NCBI GenBank assembly: GCA_029547185.1
Contig: JAKPPU010000034.1
Coordinates: 1 to 58,779 of the forward strand
Reading direction: 5' to 3'
Length of the DNA: 58,779 bases
Origin: Deltaproteobacteria bacterium
Lineage (GTDB): Bacteria; Desulfobacterota; Desulfomonilia; UBA1062
Below are positions 44,261 to 53,152 of the stretch, piece after piece; position 1 is the stretch's first letter, and every line of letters starts with the position of its first letter. A program made the translations under genes and the position numbers. The notes beneath the pieces were generated by a model. That model was not told where the DNA came from. It saw only the letters and a program-made list of their open reading frames with translations, and ran no database searches.

Positions 44261-44566
44261 AGAGTCGAGCACAGGGAGCGTTTTTGTCCCTGTGCTCCCC
44301 CTTTCCTCCAATCTTCAAACGTAGAGGACTCCCGTCACTCTTTTTGTATCCTTTGCATCCCTACGAATAAGCCGGGATCCTTGGTTTGCCGGATTCGACC
44401 GCACACATGCTCGTGCATTATCAATGCTCGTTCCATACATCGGGCTATGATTTCAAAACCGTAATCGAAGTTACTAATTTATGGAGAATATGATGACTTA
44501 GATAGCTATAACTATCTGATTAAATTGAATAAAAAAGATGGCATATCTTTTGTTAAAGAAGCCGTC
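44261..44566. other. Intergenic stretch between secF and the FN3 protein
   Basis: About 300 bp. The first part holds the terminator at 44267-44297. Near the end AGATAG and CTATCT form a 6-base inverted repeat with a 6-base spacer at about 44498-44516, a weak operator candidate. No reading frame, tRNA or riboswitch is recognised; I looked for a cyclic-di-GMP riboswitch and saw none. Confidence 0.4.
44267..44297 (+). terminator. Terminator after secF
   Basis: GAGCACAGGGA (44267-44277) pairs perfectly with TCCCTGTGCTC (44287-44297) around a T-rich loop, six bases past the secF stop. The following CCCCTTTCC is only partly T-rich. Confidence 0.8.
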
Positions 44567-45751
44567 ATGAAGATGACACTGAAGATTGCCCAATTGATGC
44601 TGGTTATTATGGTTCTCGCGGGAATGACAGACTTTGCTCATGGGGCGACGGTGAGAATAAGCTGGAGTGCAAATTCTGAGCCCGATCTTGCCGGATACAA
44701 AGTATATTACGGGACCACGAGCAGAGAGAGCGGTTCGTATTCGCATGTCGTCAATGCAGGCCTTTCCACCTATGTGGATATCAGCGGGCTCTCCAGTGGC
44801 GCCACGTATTATTTCGCCGTGACTGCTTATGACGACTCGAACAATGAGAGCGGCTATTCAGCAGAAGCACACGCTTTGATACCGGACGAGACGGCTGTAG
44901 CCCCAACGGATACGGATATGGACGGTATTCCGGACCAGATCGAGGTGCAGATAGGTCTCGATCCGACAGATCCTTTCGATTCTCTCGAAGATACGGATGG
45001 CGACGGAGTCGTCAATCTCGTGGAATACATGGCAGGCACCTCGCCGACCAACATCAATGATCACCCTGTTACCGACAATATTCTCAAGGATGTTATCGGT
45101 GAGGCCGGAAAGCCTATCGATCTGTCATCGATAAACCCTGAAGGCAGCTACTCCATTGTTCCGCTCGACGAGTCCTATCCGGCTCCTGAGGAGAACATGG
45201 TTGCCATGGATAGTCCCGGCGCCTATCTGTACAATGTCGTTGATCAGCAGTCCATGCTTGTCTATCGACTCAGGATATCGGTTACGGATACACTATCCAC
45301 CTTGGGAGCATACAGCCCCGGCATTCTTCTGGATCTTACCGACCAGACCTTCGGCATCCGCGTCTCACTGCCGGGTGACGCCATGATCCGACAGGTACCC
45401 ATCGGGATCGGGGGCTTGAGCACAGGAAATGCTTCTGCTCAGAGTTTAACGGGTGAAACAACGCAGTTCGATATCCTCCCGTTCGGTCTTGTGCTGGCTA
45501 AGCCTGCTGTCATCACGGTCAACTGTGAGGGCAGCAATCCTACGGTGCAGCGCTATAATGATTCCGCCGGATCCTGGGTGAATATGGAAAACGTCTCCTC
45601 GGAGCCGGGGAAGGTGAGCTTTTCCTCTGATCAGCTCGGGACGTTCAGAATCGTATCAGACGGGCAGGTTGCAGCAACTCCCCCCTCCGACGGCGGAGGC
45701 GGCGGAGGGGGTGGTGGCGGTGGATGCTTCATCTCGACCGCAGGGCTTTGA
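44567..45751 (+). CDS. Secreted FN3 and calcium-repeat protein with poly-Gly-CFISTA tail
   Basis: From ATG 44567 the protein has 394 residues: a signal peptide (1-26, cleavage after AHG), an FN3 domain (about 27-107, ending VTAYDDSNNESGYSAE), then thrombospondin type 3/EF-hand-like repeats with TDTDMDGIPD and DTDGDGVVNLVEYMAG (about 118-165) that likely bind Ca2+, a beta-rich region, and a run of 12 glycines before CFISTAGL and the stop. Many delta-proteobacterial surface proteins have poly-Gly then CFIATAAYG followed by a further region; here the chain ends at the motif. It is probably cell-surface or envelope located. Function unknown; adhesion or matrix roles are guesses. Confidence 0.8.
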   Translation: MKMTLKIAQLMLVIMVLAGMTDFAHGATVRISWSANSEPDLAGYKVYYGTTSRESGSYSHVVNAGLSTYVDISGLSSGATYYFAVTAYDDSNNESGYSAEAHALIPDETAVAPTDTDMDGIPDQIEVQIGLDPTDPFDSLEDTDGDGVVNLVEYMAGTSPTNINDHPVTDNILKDVIGEAGKPIDLSSINPEGSYSIVPLDESYPAPEENMVAMDSPGAYLYNVVDQQSMLVYRLRISVTDTLSTLGAYSPGILLDLTDQTFGIRVSLPGDAMIRQVPIGIGGLSTGNASAQSLTGETTQFDILPFGLVLAKPAVITVNCEGSNPTVQRYNDSAGSWVNMENVSSEPGKVSFSSDQLGTFRIVSDGQVAATPPSDGGGGGGGGGGGCFISTAGL

Positions 45752-45784
45752 CCACGGTCTCATACCAGAAGGGTAATAGGGTGG

Positions 45785-45814
45785 AGCTCCCCGGTCTTAA
45801 GGATTCGGGGAGCT
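45785..45814. terminator. Bidirectional terminator between convergent genes
   Basis: AGCTCCCCG (45785-45793) pairs with CGGGGAGCT (45806-45814) over a 12-base loop; on the plus strand it is followed by TCATTT. It lies between the end of the FN3 gene and the end of the CoA-transferase/GNAT gene. Confidence 0.75.
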
Positions 45815-45818
45815 TCAT

Positions 45819-47678
45819 TTATGTATTGAACGGGATTTCCAGTTCGTAGACGCCATACTCGAGATTGGTCTTCATAGGATAACCTGATCTGGCAAAGACC
45901 TTCATCATGGGAGTATTCTGGGCAAGAACATCGGCGGTGAAACCCTTGATGCCTTTCTCCTGCGCAATCCTGATGAGGTACTGGAGGAGAAACGTCCCTA
46001 TGCCCCTGTTCTGCCAGTCGCGGGAGGTCGTGAAGGCGACCTCTGCATAGTCGGTATTCGGATCTCTTACGTAGCGTCCTACTGCGACGATCTTCTCTTT
46101 GTTTTCGGGCTCCTCTTTCCCGACTACGGCCACAATCGCCATCCTGTCGTTGTAGTCAATGGCAGCCAGGGGCATTGCGACCTTATGGGTGAACGACTTC
46201 AGGTTCTGGAAGAACCTGGTATAAATATCCTGCTGGGGAAGGGCATAGATCAGATCCTGGATAGCCCTCTCGTCTGTGGGTTTTACCGGTCGGAAAAAGA
46301 TCTCCAGGCCCTTTCTGTCGGTCCAATACGTCTCGTATTCTTTCGGGTAGAAAACAGCAGGAAGGATCTGGTCCTTGTACACATACCCCTGCCTCTTTGC
46401 CGCCTCCAGCAGCTCTTCCCTGAACTTGGGATGGGCGATGTTGATGAGGGCCATAGCCCTGTCTCTGATGGACTTTCCATGGATATATGCCGCTCCGTAT
46501 TCCGTGACCACATAATGAATGTCACCCCTGGTGACCGTCACCCCGCTTCCGGGCTCGAGATAGGGAACGATCCGGGAACGCTTCCCGTCATCCGTCGTGG
46601 AGGGCAAGGTCATGATCGACTTGCCCCGGCGAGACATCGAAGACCCCCGTACGAAATCCACCTGGCCACCGATCCCGCTATAGAAGCGGAAACCCAGCGA
46701 ATCAGAGCTCACCTGGCCGGTGAGATCGACAGTCAGGGCTGAGTTGATGGAAACCATCCTGTCGTTTTGTGCAATGACGTAAGGATCATTCACATACTTG
46801 CATGGCCGAAACTCGAACAGTGGATTGTTGTCGACGTATTCATACAGTCTTGCCGTACCCATGCAGAATGCAGCGATCACCTTTCCCGGATGGAGGCTCT
46901 TCTTCTTGCAGGTCACTACTCCTGCCTCAATGAGGTCGATGAGGCCATCGGAAAAGGTCTCGGTATGGACACCGAGGTCCCGCTTGTTCATGAGATGGAG
47001 GAGGACGGTATTGGGAATTCTTCCGACACCGGTCTGGATCGTTGATTCGTTTTCGATGAGCTCGGCTATGTGCTCGCCGATGCTCTTCGTGATTTCGCCC
47101 GGAATTTTCTGGAAAAATTCCAAAAGCGGCATGTCATTTTCGACAAAGGCGTCTATGTCGCTTACGTGGAGAAAACTGTCGCCCAGGGTCCTGGGCATGT
47201 TCGGGTTCACTTCGGCAACGACGTAGTCAGCCACCTCGGCGGCTGTCTTCGTGATATCGACCGATACACCCAGACTTACATATCCATTCTTGTCCGGAGG
47301 AGAAACCGTAATAAGTGCGGCATCGATATGCATTCTTCCCCTGAGCATGAGAAGAGGGATCTCGGAAAGGAAAATAGGGGTGTAGTCTGCGCTGCCTTCC
47401 TCGATCGCTTTTCGTGTACTCGATCCTATGAAGAGGGCATTGTGGCGGAAATTGTCATTGAATTTTTCGTCGATGTACGGTGCAGATCCCACGTCCAGGA
47501 AGTGAATTACTTCTGCATCCGCCATGTTCGGAGCGACGTCGATAAGCGTTCGCAAGAGGAGTTGCGGCTCCCCACAGGCAGAACCAATGAAGATCCGTGC
47601 CCCTTTTTTGATTTTGGCCAGTGCTTCTCTTGCGTCAGTATGCCGGTTTTCGTAGAGTTCTTTCCAGTTGTAGATCAT
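45819..47678 (-). CDS. Acetyl-CoA hydrolase/transferase fused to a GNAT acetyltransferase domain
   Basis: Residues 1-430 or so of this 619-residue protein are a 4-hydroxybutyrate/acetyl-CoA CoA-transferase: IGSACGEPQLLL, TVSPPDKNGYVSLGVS, and the catalytic glutamate E240 in GVHTETFSDG, close to Glu238 of the clostridial 4-hydroxybutyrate enzyme; later SGIGGQVDFVRG and TEYGAAYIHGKSIRDRA. The last 150 residues are a GNAT domain with RDWQNRGIGTFLLQYLI (acetyl-CoA loop). The fusion is a known but poorly studied architecture; the GNAT part might acetylate a lysine of the same or a partner enzyme. Gene is single on its strand. Confidence 0.9.
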   Translation of the reverse strand: MIYNWKELYENRHTDAREALAKIKKGARIFIGSACGEPQLLLRTLIDVAPNMADAEVIHFLDVGSAPYIDEKFNDNFRHNALFIGSSTRKAIEEGSADYTPIFLSEIPLLMLRGRMHIDAALITVSPPDKNGYVSLGVSVDITKTAAEVADYVVAEVNPNMPRTLGDSFLHVSDIDAFVENDMPLLEFFQKIPGEITKSIGEHIAELIENESTIQTGVGRIPNTVLLHLMNKRDLGVHTETFSDGLIDLIEAGVVTCKKKSLHPGKVIAAFCMGTARLYEYVDNNPLFEFRPCKYVNDPYVIAQNDRMVSINSALTVDLTGQVSSDSLGFRFYSGIGGQVDFVRGSSMSRRGKSIMTLPSTTDDGKRSRIVPYLEPGSGVTVTRGDIHYVVTEYGAAYIHGKSIRDRAMALINIAHPKFREELLEAAKRQGYVYKDQILPAVFYPKEYETYWTDRKGLEIFFRPVKPTDERAIQDLIYALPQQDIYTRFFQNLKSFTHKVAMPLAAIDYNDRMAIVAVVGKEEPENKEKIVAVGRYVRDPNTDYAEVAFTTSRDWQNRGIGTFLLQYLIRIAQEKGIKGFTADVLAQNTPMMKVFARSGYPMKTNLEYGVYELEIPFNT

Positions 47679-47971
47679 ACTGTGAAGAAGAATAGTATAT
47701 TTACATGAGATGTCAACCGGATATTGTCTGCAGAATGGCTCCGCACCACGATGATCAGGCTCTCCCTCAACCGATTTTGTTGCAATAATATCTCAGGTAT
47801 GCCAATAAGATCCTTCGGCTGCTGCTCATCGCGAACAGCGAAGAAAGGCAGCACGATGTTTTCTCTCCCGGGCATGGAGGATGAAGCATTGGGCACTGCT
47901 TCTGAAAAGAATCCTGCATCGGGAGCGTGACGTAAACTTTTTATGGTGGAAGAAAAGGCAGCGGTACAGTG

Positions 47972-48736
47972 ATGACACCAGTCTCGGCTTGCATGATTAC
48001 ATACAATAATTCGAGAACCATCGAGAAGGCCCTCCAGAGTGTTGCCCCCTGGGCTTCGGAAGTCATTGTCGTGGACTCCTTCAGTACGGACACAACCTAT
48101 GAGACAGCGAAGAAGTATGCAACCTCCTGCGAGCAGAGGGCATGGCCCGGATTCCGCGATCAATACAACTATTGCATCTCCAAGGCAAAAAATGACTGGG
48201 TCTTGTTCCTCGACGCAGATGAAGAGGTATCACCTGAGCTGGCCCTTGAGATCGGGCAGAGGGTCGAGATCGATCAGGGGTCATATGACGGATACATCGC
48301 CCACAGGAGAAACTACTACCTCGGAAGATGGATCATGCACGGAGGATGGGTTCCCGATTGCGAGATCAGGCTCTTCAGAAAATCCAAGGGCTCGTTCGTT
48401 GGAGCGCTTCACGCGCATGTAGAGGTGAACGGTCGGGTCGGCGAGCTTAAGAATTACTACTATCACTATAACTACAGGGATATCGCCGATCAGATCGATA
48501 CCATCAACCGCTATTCAAAAACCGCAGCCGAAGACATGCAGAGAGAGGGAAAGAGGTTCTCTTACACAGATCTCCTGCTGCGTCCTCCTTTACGGTTTCT
48601 CAAGGAATACATACTCAAGAGAGGATTTCTCGACGGCATGCCCGGGCTGGTGATTGCAGTTTCCACCATGTATTACGTCTTTGCGAAATACGCGAAACTC
48701 TGGGAGCTCGAGAGGAACGGGAGAGAAGGGGGTTAA
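47972..48736 (+). CDS. Family 2 glycosyltransferase (WaaE/KdtX-like)
   Basis: The 254-residue protein has a GT-A start VSACMITYNNSRTIEKAL, VIVVDSFSTDTT and the metal-binding D81-A-D83 in LFLDADEE, followed by the acceptor-side block HGGWVPDCEIRLFRK. It resembles LPS-core glucosyltransferases of the WaaE/KdtX type. ATG 47972 is chosen over the GTG three bases before. It opens a run of five tightly packed or overlapping genes for LPS core or surface glycan. Confidence 0.88.
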   Translation: MTPVSACMITYNNSRTIEKALQSVAPWASEVIVVDSFSTDTTYETAKKYATSCEQRAWPGFRDQYNYCISKAKNDWVLFLDADEEVSPELALEIGQRVEIDQGSYDGYIAHRRNYYLGRWIMHGGWVPDCEIRLFRKSKGSFVGALHAHVEVNGRVGELKNYYYHYNYRDIADQIDTINRYSKTAAEDMQREGKRFSYTDLLLRPPLRFLKEYILKRGFLDGMPGLVIAVSTMYYVFAKYAKLWELERNGREGG

Positions 48737-48738
48737 AC

Positions 48739-49773
48739 GTGGATCTTCGCGAATTCTACCAGGGAAAAAACGTCCTGATAACGGGAGGTCTCGGATTCAT
48801 CGGGTCGAACCTGGCAATTGAGCTGGTGAGCCTGGGGTCCCGGGTGACCATCGTGGACAACATGCTGCCGAGGCAGGGAGGCAACCTGTTCAACATCGAG
48901 CCTGTAAAGGATAAGGTCAGGATAAACTTCTCTGACGTGAGGAATCAGCTTTCGATGAATCACCTCGTAAAGGATCAGGCTGTGATTTTCCACCTCGCAG
49001 GCCAGGTGAATCACGTCGACTCCATGCGGAATCCTGTCCTCGATCTCGAGATAAACTGCCACGGGACCCTGGTCCTCATGCAGGCTCTGAAGAACTATAA
49101 CAGAGATGCCGTTGTCGTGTACTCGGGAACCAGGGGCGAGTACGGATCGAGTGTCAAGCTCCCCGTCAACGAGAGCCACCCCACCAATCCCAAAGGGCTT
49201 TATGCCGTTACGAACCTCGCGGCTGAAAAGATGATCCTCGTATACCGTGACATCTATAAGATACCGGCTGTCTGCCTGCGCATCACCAATACGTACGGCC
49301 CGAGGCATCAGATGATGCACGACGAGTACGGCGTCTTCAACTGGTTCATCAAGAAAGCCATGGACGGCGAGGCATTGCCTGTCTTCGGAGACGGCTCGAT
49401 TGTCCGCGATTTCCTTTACGTGGAGGACCTCGTCGAATGTATCCTCATAAGCGCAGCCACCAGGGAGGCAATCGGCGAGGTGTTCAACGTGGGTTCCGGC
49501 ATTCCTGTAACGTTCCGTGAGATTGCCGAGAAGATCGTGAAGGTGGTCGGCAAGGGCAGCTACCGTTTTACCGAGTTCACACGGGAGAGGGCAGAGGTGG
49601 AGCCGGGAGATTACTGGGCGGACATCACGAAGATCACCCGGGCAACGAAGTGGAAGCCGAGAATTCCGCTCGAAGAAGGCATTGCCAGAACATATGCCTT
49701 CTATTCACAGTACCGCGACCGCTACTGGCTGGAAGATACACGGGCATCCGAGTATGCAGATCCCATTCTATGA
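48739..49773 (+). CDS. NAD-dependent nucleotide-sugar epimerase/dehydratase (SDR) with YxxxN
   Basis: The 344-residue extended SDR has the NAD motif TGGLGFIG (15-22), the HLAGQVNHVDSM region, S129-G-T-R-G-E-Y-G and FGDGSIVRDFLYVEDLV. The catalytic tyrosine is Y155, but the usual YxxxK reads Y155-A-V-T-N159, so the lysine is replaced by asparagine; the codon is AAC. Otherwise it looks like a 4,6-dehydratase or epimerase. GTG 48739 follows AAGGGGG. It overlaps the aminotransferase gene by 20 bases, suggesting an amino-sugar route. Confidence 0.88.
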   Translation: MDLREFYQGKNVLITGGLGFIGSNLAIELVSLGSRVTIVDNMLPRQGGNLFNIEPVKDKVRINFSDVRNQLSMNHLVKDQAVIFHLAGQVNHVDSMRNPVLDLEINCHGTLVLMQALKNYNRDAVVVYSGTRGEYGSSVKLPVNESHPTNPKGLYAVTNLAAEKMILVYRDIYKIPAVCLRITNTYGPRHQMMHDEYGVFNWFIKKAMDGEALPVFGDGSIVRDFLYVEDLVECILISAATREAIGEVFNVGSGIPVTFREIAEKIVKVVGKGSYRFTEFTRERAEVEPGDYWADITKITRATKWKPRIPLEEGIARTYAFYSQYRDRYWLEDTRASEYADPIL

Positions 49774-50851
49774 TTTTTCGAGGGAAACCTCCGAGATAGG
49801 TCCGAACATCCACGCGGCCCTCGAAAGGGTCATATCATCCGGCGCCTTTATCATGGGCGATGAGCTGAAGTCTTTTGAAACGGAATTTGCCCAGTCCTGC
49901 GCCTGCACCTATGGAGTAGGCGTCGCCTCGGGTACGGACGCACTCTTCCTCGCGCTGACAGCCTTTGGAATCGGCACGGGCGACGAGGTCATTACCGTCT
50001 CGAATACCTTCGCGGCCACCGTGCTCGCCATCCTCTATACGGGAGCCACCCCTGTCCTCGTGGATATTGAAGAAACCTCGCATCTCATTGACGTGGCTCG
50101 TGTGGAGCAGGCTGTGACGGAAAAGACGAAGGCAATCATCCCTGTCCACCTCTTCGGTACCTGCGCTGAGATGGACGGGATCATGGAAATAGCCCGAAGA
50201 CACAGCCTCTTTGTCCTCGAGGATGCATGCCAGGCCCATGGAGCGCTCTATAGAGGCAGGCCGGCCGGATCGCTGGGCGATGCGGCAGCATTCAGCTTTT
50301 ATCCCACGAAAAACCTGGGTGCATACGGTGACGGAGGCTTGATCACGACGAAGATCCGCGATCTGTATGAGAAGCTCCTCCTCCTGAGGAATTACGGCCA
50401 GAAAGACCGATACCGGCACTTGATGATCGGGTACAACTCGAGACTCGATGAGATCCAGGCTGCTTTCCTGAGGGAAAAGCTCCCGCATCTTGAAGAATGG
50501 GTGGACAAGAGACAGAAGGCTGCCCGAGTCTATGATGAGGGGCTCGGTGAGATCAATCTGATCAAGCCTGATCTTGCAGAGGGAAGCACCCATGCGTACT
50601 ACCTTTATGTCTTGTCGGTCGATGACCGGGACCTCCTCCGGGATCACTTGAGCAGCAAGGGTGTCCAGACTCTCATCCATTATCCTGTTCCCATACACAA
50701 ACAGCAGGCATTCAAAAAGGTGCGGATTCACGATGATCTGCGTAACGCCGAGAAACGCTCAAGCCAGATTGTGAGCCTTCCGCTGCACCCATGGATTCGG
50801 GAAGACGAGATGTCCTATGTCATCGAAAGCATCCGGGAGCATTACCGGTGA
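49754..50851 (+). CDS. DegT/DnrJ/EryC1-family sugar aminotransferase
   Basis: The 365-residue PLP enzyme aminates a keto-sugar nucleotide. It starts MQIPFYDFSRE from ATG 49754 inside the end of the SDR gene (earlier codons in the frame are overlap only). Typical parts are VASGTDALFLAL, VITVSNTFAAT, the EDACQAHGA block and the PLP lysine K186 in FYPTKNLGAYGDGG, then LLRNYGQKDRY and NSRLDEIQAA. The substrate probably comes from the SDR just upstream. Confidence 0.93.
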   Translation: MQIPFYDFSRETSEIGPNIHAALERVISSGAFIMGDELKSFETEFAQSCACTYGVGVASGTDALFLALTAFGIGTGDEVITVSNTFAATVLAILYTGATPVLVDIEETSHLIDVARVEQAVTEKTKAIIPVHLFGTCAEMDGIMEIARRHSLFVLEDACQAHGALYRGRPAGSLGDAAAFSFYPTKNLGAYGDGGLITTKIRDLYEKLLLLRNYGQKDRYRHLMIGYNSRLDEIQAAFLREKLPHLEEWVDKRQKAARVYDEGLGEINLIKPDLAEGSTHAYYLYVLSVDDRDLLRDHLSSKGVQTLIHYPVPIHKQQAFKKVRIHDDLRNAEKRSSQIVSLPLHPWIREDEMSYVIESIREHYR

Positions 50852-51990
50852 AGGTCTGTATCGCCATCGAGAAGTTCGATCCTTCCATAGGCGGGGCAGA
50901 GCGCTACTGCTGGGACCTTGCCCACTTTCTTGTTGGGAAGGGGCATACTGTTGCCGTTATCTGCCTGAAGGCTTCAGGGAGTGCCGTCCCCGCAATAAAA
51001 ATTATAAAGGTCCCTGCCCTGAGATTTCCCCAGGCCTTGAGACATCTGAGCTTCGCACTCCTTCACTTCCTCAAGGCCCGGAGTATGCGGGATTTCATCC
51101 ATTTCTGCGTCGGGAACACCTTTTTCATGGATGTCTATCAGCCTCATGGAGGGGTCCACCGGGCATGGTTTCTCAAGGAGACTGCAATGTACAGATCTCC
51201 GCTCAGGACCTTCATCCGCATCCTTAGGCGGTTGAGCCTCAAGGATGCCGTCCAGAGGGCCATGGAATACTGGATCTTCACCATAACCAGACCCGAGGTG
51301 ATTGCCATCTCAAGGATGGTGGAGAAGGACATCAATACGTTCTTTTCCTATCCTCATTCCAAGATGCACCTCGTCCCCAACGGTGTTGACCTGGACAAGT
51401 ACAATCCAAAAAATAGAATTCACAGAAGTGAGATACGGCACCGTTACGGCATGGGAGATGATGAGTTTGCCTTTCTCTTCGTAGCCCAGAATCCGAGGCT
51501 CAAGGGATACGATGTCCTGATCAATGCCTGCCTCGGGCTCGAGCAGCTGAAATTCAAGGTTCTCATCATCGGCCCGTGTGATGGAGAAATGAAAAAGACG
51601 GCCGAGTCCCTCGGCGATAAGGTTATCTTCGCAGGCAGGGCTCATGATCTTTGTAAGATATATCCTGCGTGCGATTGCCTCGTTCACCCGACCTACTACG
51701 ATGCATGCTCCCTGGTGGTATTAGAGGCCCTTGCATCCGGCATATCCGTGATAACCACCCATTCGAACGGGGCCGGCATGTTCGTAGATGGAGAAAACGG
51801 CAGTGTAATAGATTCGGGTGACGTCAATGCCCTGCGTCGGTCGATGAAAGAGGCGGTCGAGTCGCAAAAAAAAGCTGTATCGATCAGCGGCTTGAAGAAT
51901 CAGGCTCAGGTCTTTGCTGCTGTGGAAGAGATAATGATAGGAATGGAAGAACACAAAGCCGGTCCGGACCAGGTGATAACGGGGCCATGA
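50848..51990 (+). CDS. Family 4 glycosyltransferase (WaaG-like)
   Basis: From GTG 50848, overlapping the previous stop as GTGA, the protein has 380 residues. The GT-B fold shows IGGAERYCWDLAHFL at the N-terminus (donor-independent domain) and LVHPTYYDACSLVVLEALASG near the C-terminus, the nucleotide-sugar binding motif with its conserved glutamate. RLKGYDVLI marks the linker strand. It resembles WaaG-type LPS-core glucosyltransferases. The longer frame to 50791 covers the aminotransferase end and is rejected. Confidence 0.9.
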   Translation: MKVCIAIEKFDPSIGGAERYCWDLAHFLVGKGHTVAVICLKASGSAVPAIKIIKVPALRFPQALRHLSFALLHFLKARSMRDFIHFCVGNTFFMDVYQPHGGVHRAWFLKETAMYRSPLRTFIRILRRLSLKDAVQRAMEYWIFTITRPEVIAISRMVEKDINTFFSYPHSKMHLVPNGVDLDKYNPKNRIHRSEIRHRYGMGDDEFAFLFVAQNPRLKGYDVLINACLGLEQLKFKVLIIGPCDGEMKKTAESLGDKVIFAGRAHDLCKIYPACDCLVHPTYYDACSLVVLEALASGISVITTHSNGAGMFVDGENGSVIDSGDVNALRRSMKEAVESQKKAVSISGLKNQAQVFAAVEEIMIGMEEHKAGPDQVITGP

Positions 51991-53018
51991 AGTGGTGCGA
52001 TTCATGGAAGAGAATCGTACTGGTCCCTATGGACCGGGTAGGAGACGCCATAAGCGATACCCCTGCGCTTTCTTTTCTCAGGTCACGGGGAATCGAGGTT
52101 ATCGTTCTCGCCACCACCTATACTGCACAGATATTCGAAAACAATCCAAATGTATACAAGTGCTTGACGTTCTCCCGCATCAGGCGGGACGGAATAGTTG
52201 CCTCGGCGGTGAAGAGTCACTCGGTAGTAAAAGAGCTGCAAAGCTATGATCCTCATGCTGTCATTGGAATGATGAGGCAGATACGGGAATTGCGGCAGAT
52301 CTTTACGAAGCTCTCGATTCCGGTCGTCAACAAGCCCCAGGATAACAGCCTGCCCATATATCTGCGATGGGTCGAGTTCTTCAAGAAGCTGGGACTGGAT
52401 GTGCGGCCCGCACGGAACGAAATCTATCCAAGCGATCAGGATAGAGAAGCAGTGATATCATGGGCGCAGGACAACGGAATCGATCTGACGAAGCCTTTCA
52501 TCGTCGTGCATCCGGGCTGTGCCGTATACAAGGATGAGAAGTGCATCACGAACTCTCTCCGATGCTGGCCGCTCGATAACTATCAGAAGATCTTCTCGAA
52601 CCTGCCGAAAGACGTGCAGATCGTTCTGACGGGAATACATCCTTCGGAGAGGGAGGCAAACTCCTATATCCGGAAGCAAAGCCCGCTCGTGAGCGCACTT
52701 TTTGACGTACCCAATCTGCGGGCACTGGCATGGCTCATAGAGCGCTCCAGACTTCTCATAACCCTCGATACGGGGACCCTGCATATCGGTGCAGCGACCG
52801 ACACACCGATCATTGCCCTGTTCGGACCGTCAGACCCTGCAAAGTATGGTCCATGGGGAAAAAACATCACGTATGTGAGAACAGACGAATGCTTGAATTG
52901 CTGGCCATGCGACCAGAAGGCGATATGCGGAGGTCAAAACACCTGCATGAAGTCTCTCCTGCCTGAAAAGGTGTCAAGCAAGATTCGGGAAATATTTCAT
53001 GAGCCTCACTCAGTATAG
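51987..53018 (+). CDS. ADP-heptose:LPS heptosyltransferase (GT9)
   Basis: The 343-residue GT-B enzyme adds heptose to LPS inner core. Typical parts are VPMDRVGDAISDTPAL, PFIVVHPGCAVYKDEKC, IVLTGIHPSEREAN and the donor-site ITLDTGTLHIGAATDTPIIALFGPSDPAKYGP (part quoted: GTLHIGAATDTPIIALFG). A cysteine-rich end (CLNCWPCDQ and later) is common in this family. ATG 51987 overlaps the previous gene as ATGA. It closes the five-gene cluster. Confidence 0.93.
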   Translation: MKWCDSWKRIVLVPMDRVGDAISDTPALSFLRSRGIEVIVLATTYTAQIFENNPNVYKCLTFSRIRRDGIVASAVKSHSVVKELQSYDPHAVIGMMRQIRELRQIFTKLSIPVVNKPQDNSLPIYLRWVEFFKKLGLDVRPARNEIYPSDQDREAVISWAQDNGIDLTKPFIVVHPGCAVYKDEKCITNSLRCWPLDNYQKIFSNLPKDVQIVLTGIHPSEREANSYIRKQSPLVSALFDVPNLRALAWLIERSRLLITLDTGTLHIGAATDTPIIALFGPSDPAKYGPWGKNITYVRTDECLNCWPCDQKAICGGQNTCMKSLLPEKVSSKIREIFHEPHSV

Positions 53019-53152
53019 AGAGATGAACGCCGATTCGTGGAAAAAAGCAGGAGGACTTATTCAAAGTCCATAAATGGTTTGGAACAGCACGTGGCAGGAG
53101 AGCTACGCTCGTTAGCAAGAATCTGAATCATTTTTGATACTGAAGTATCTCT

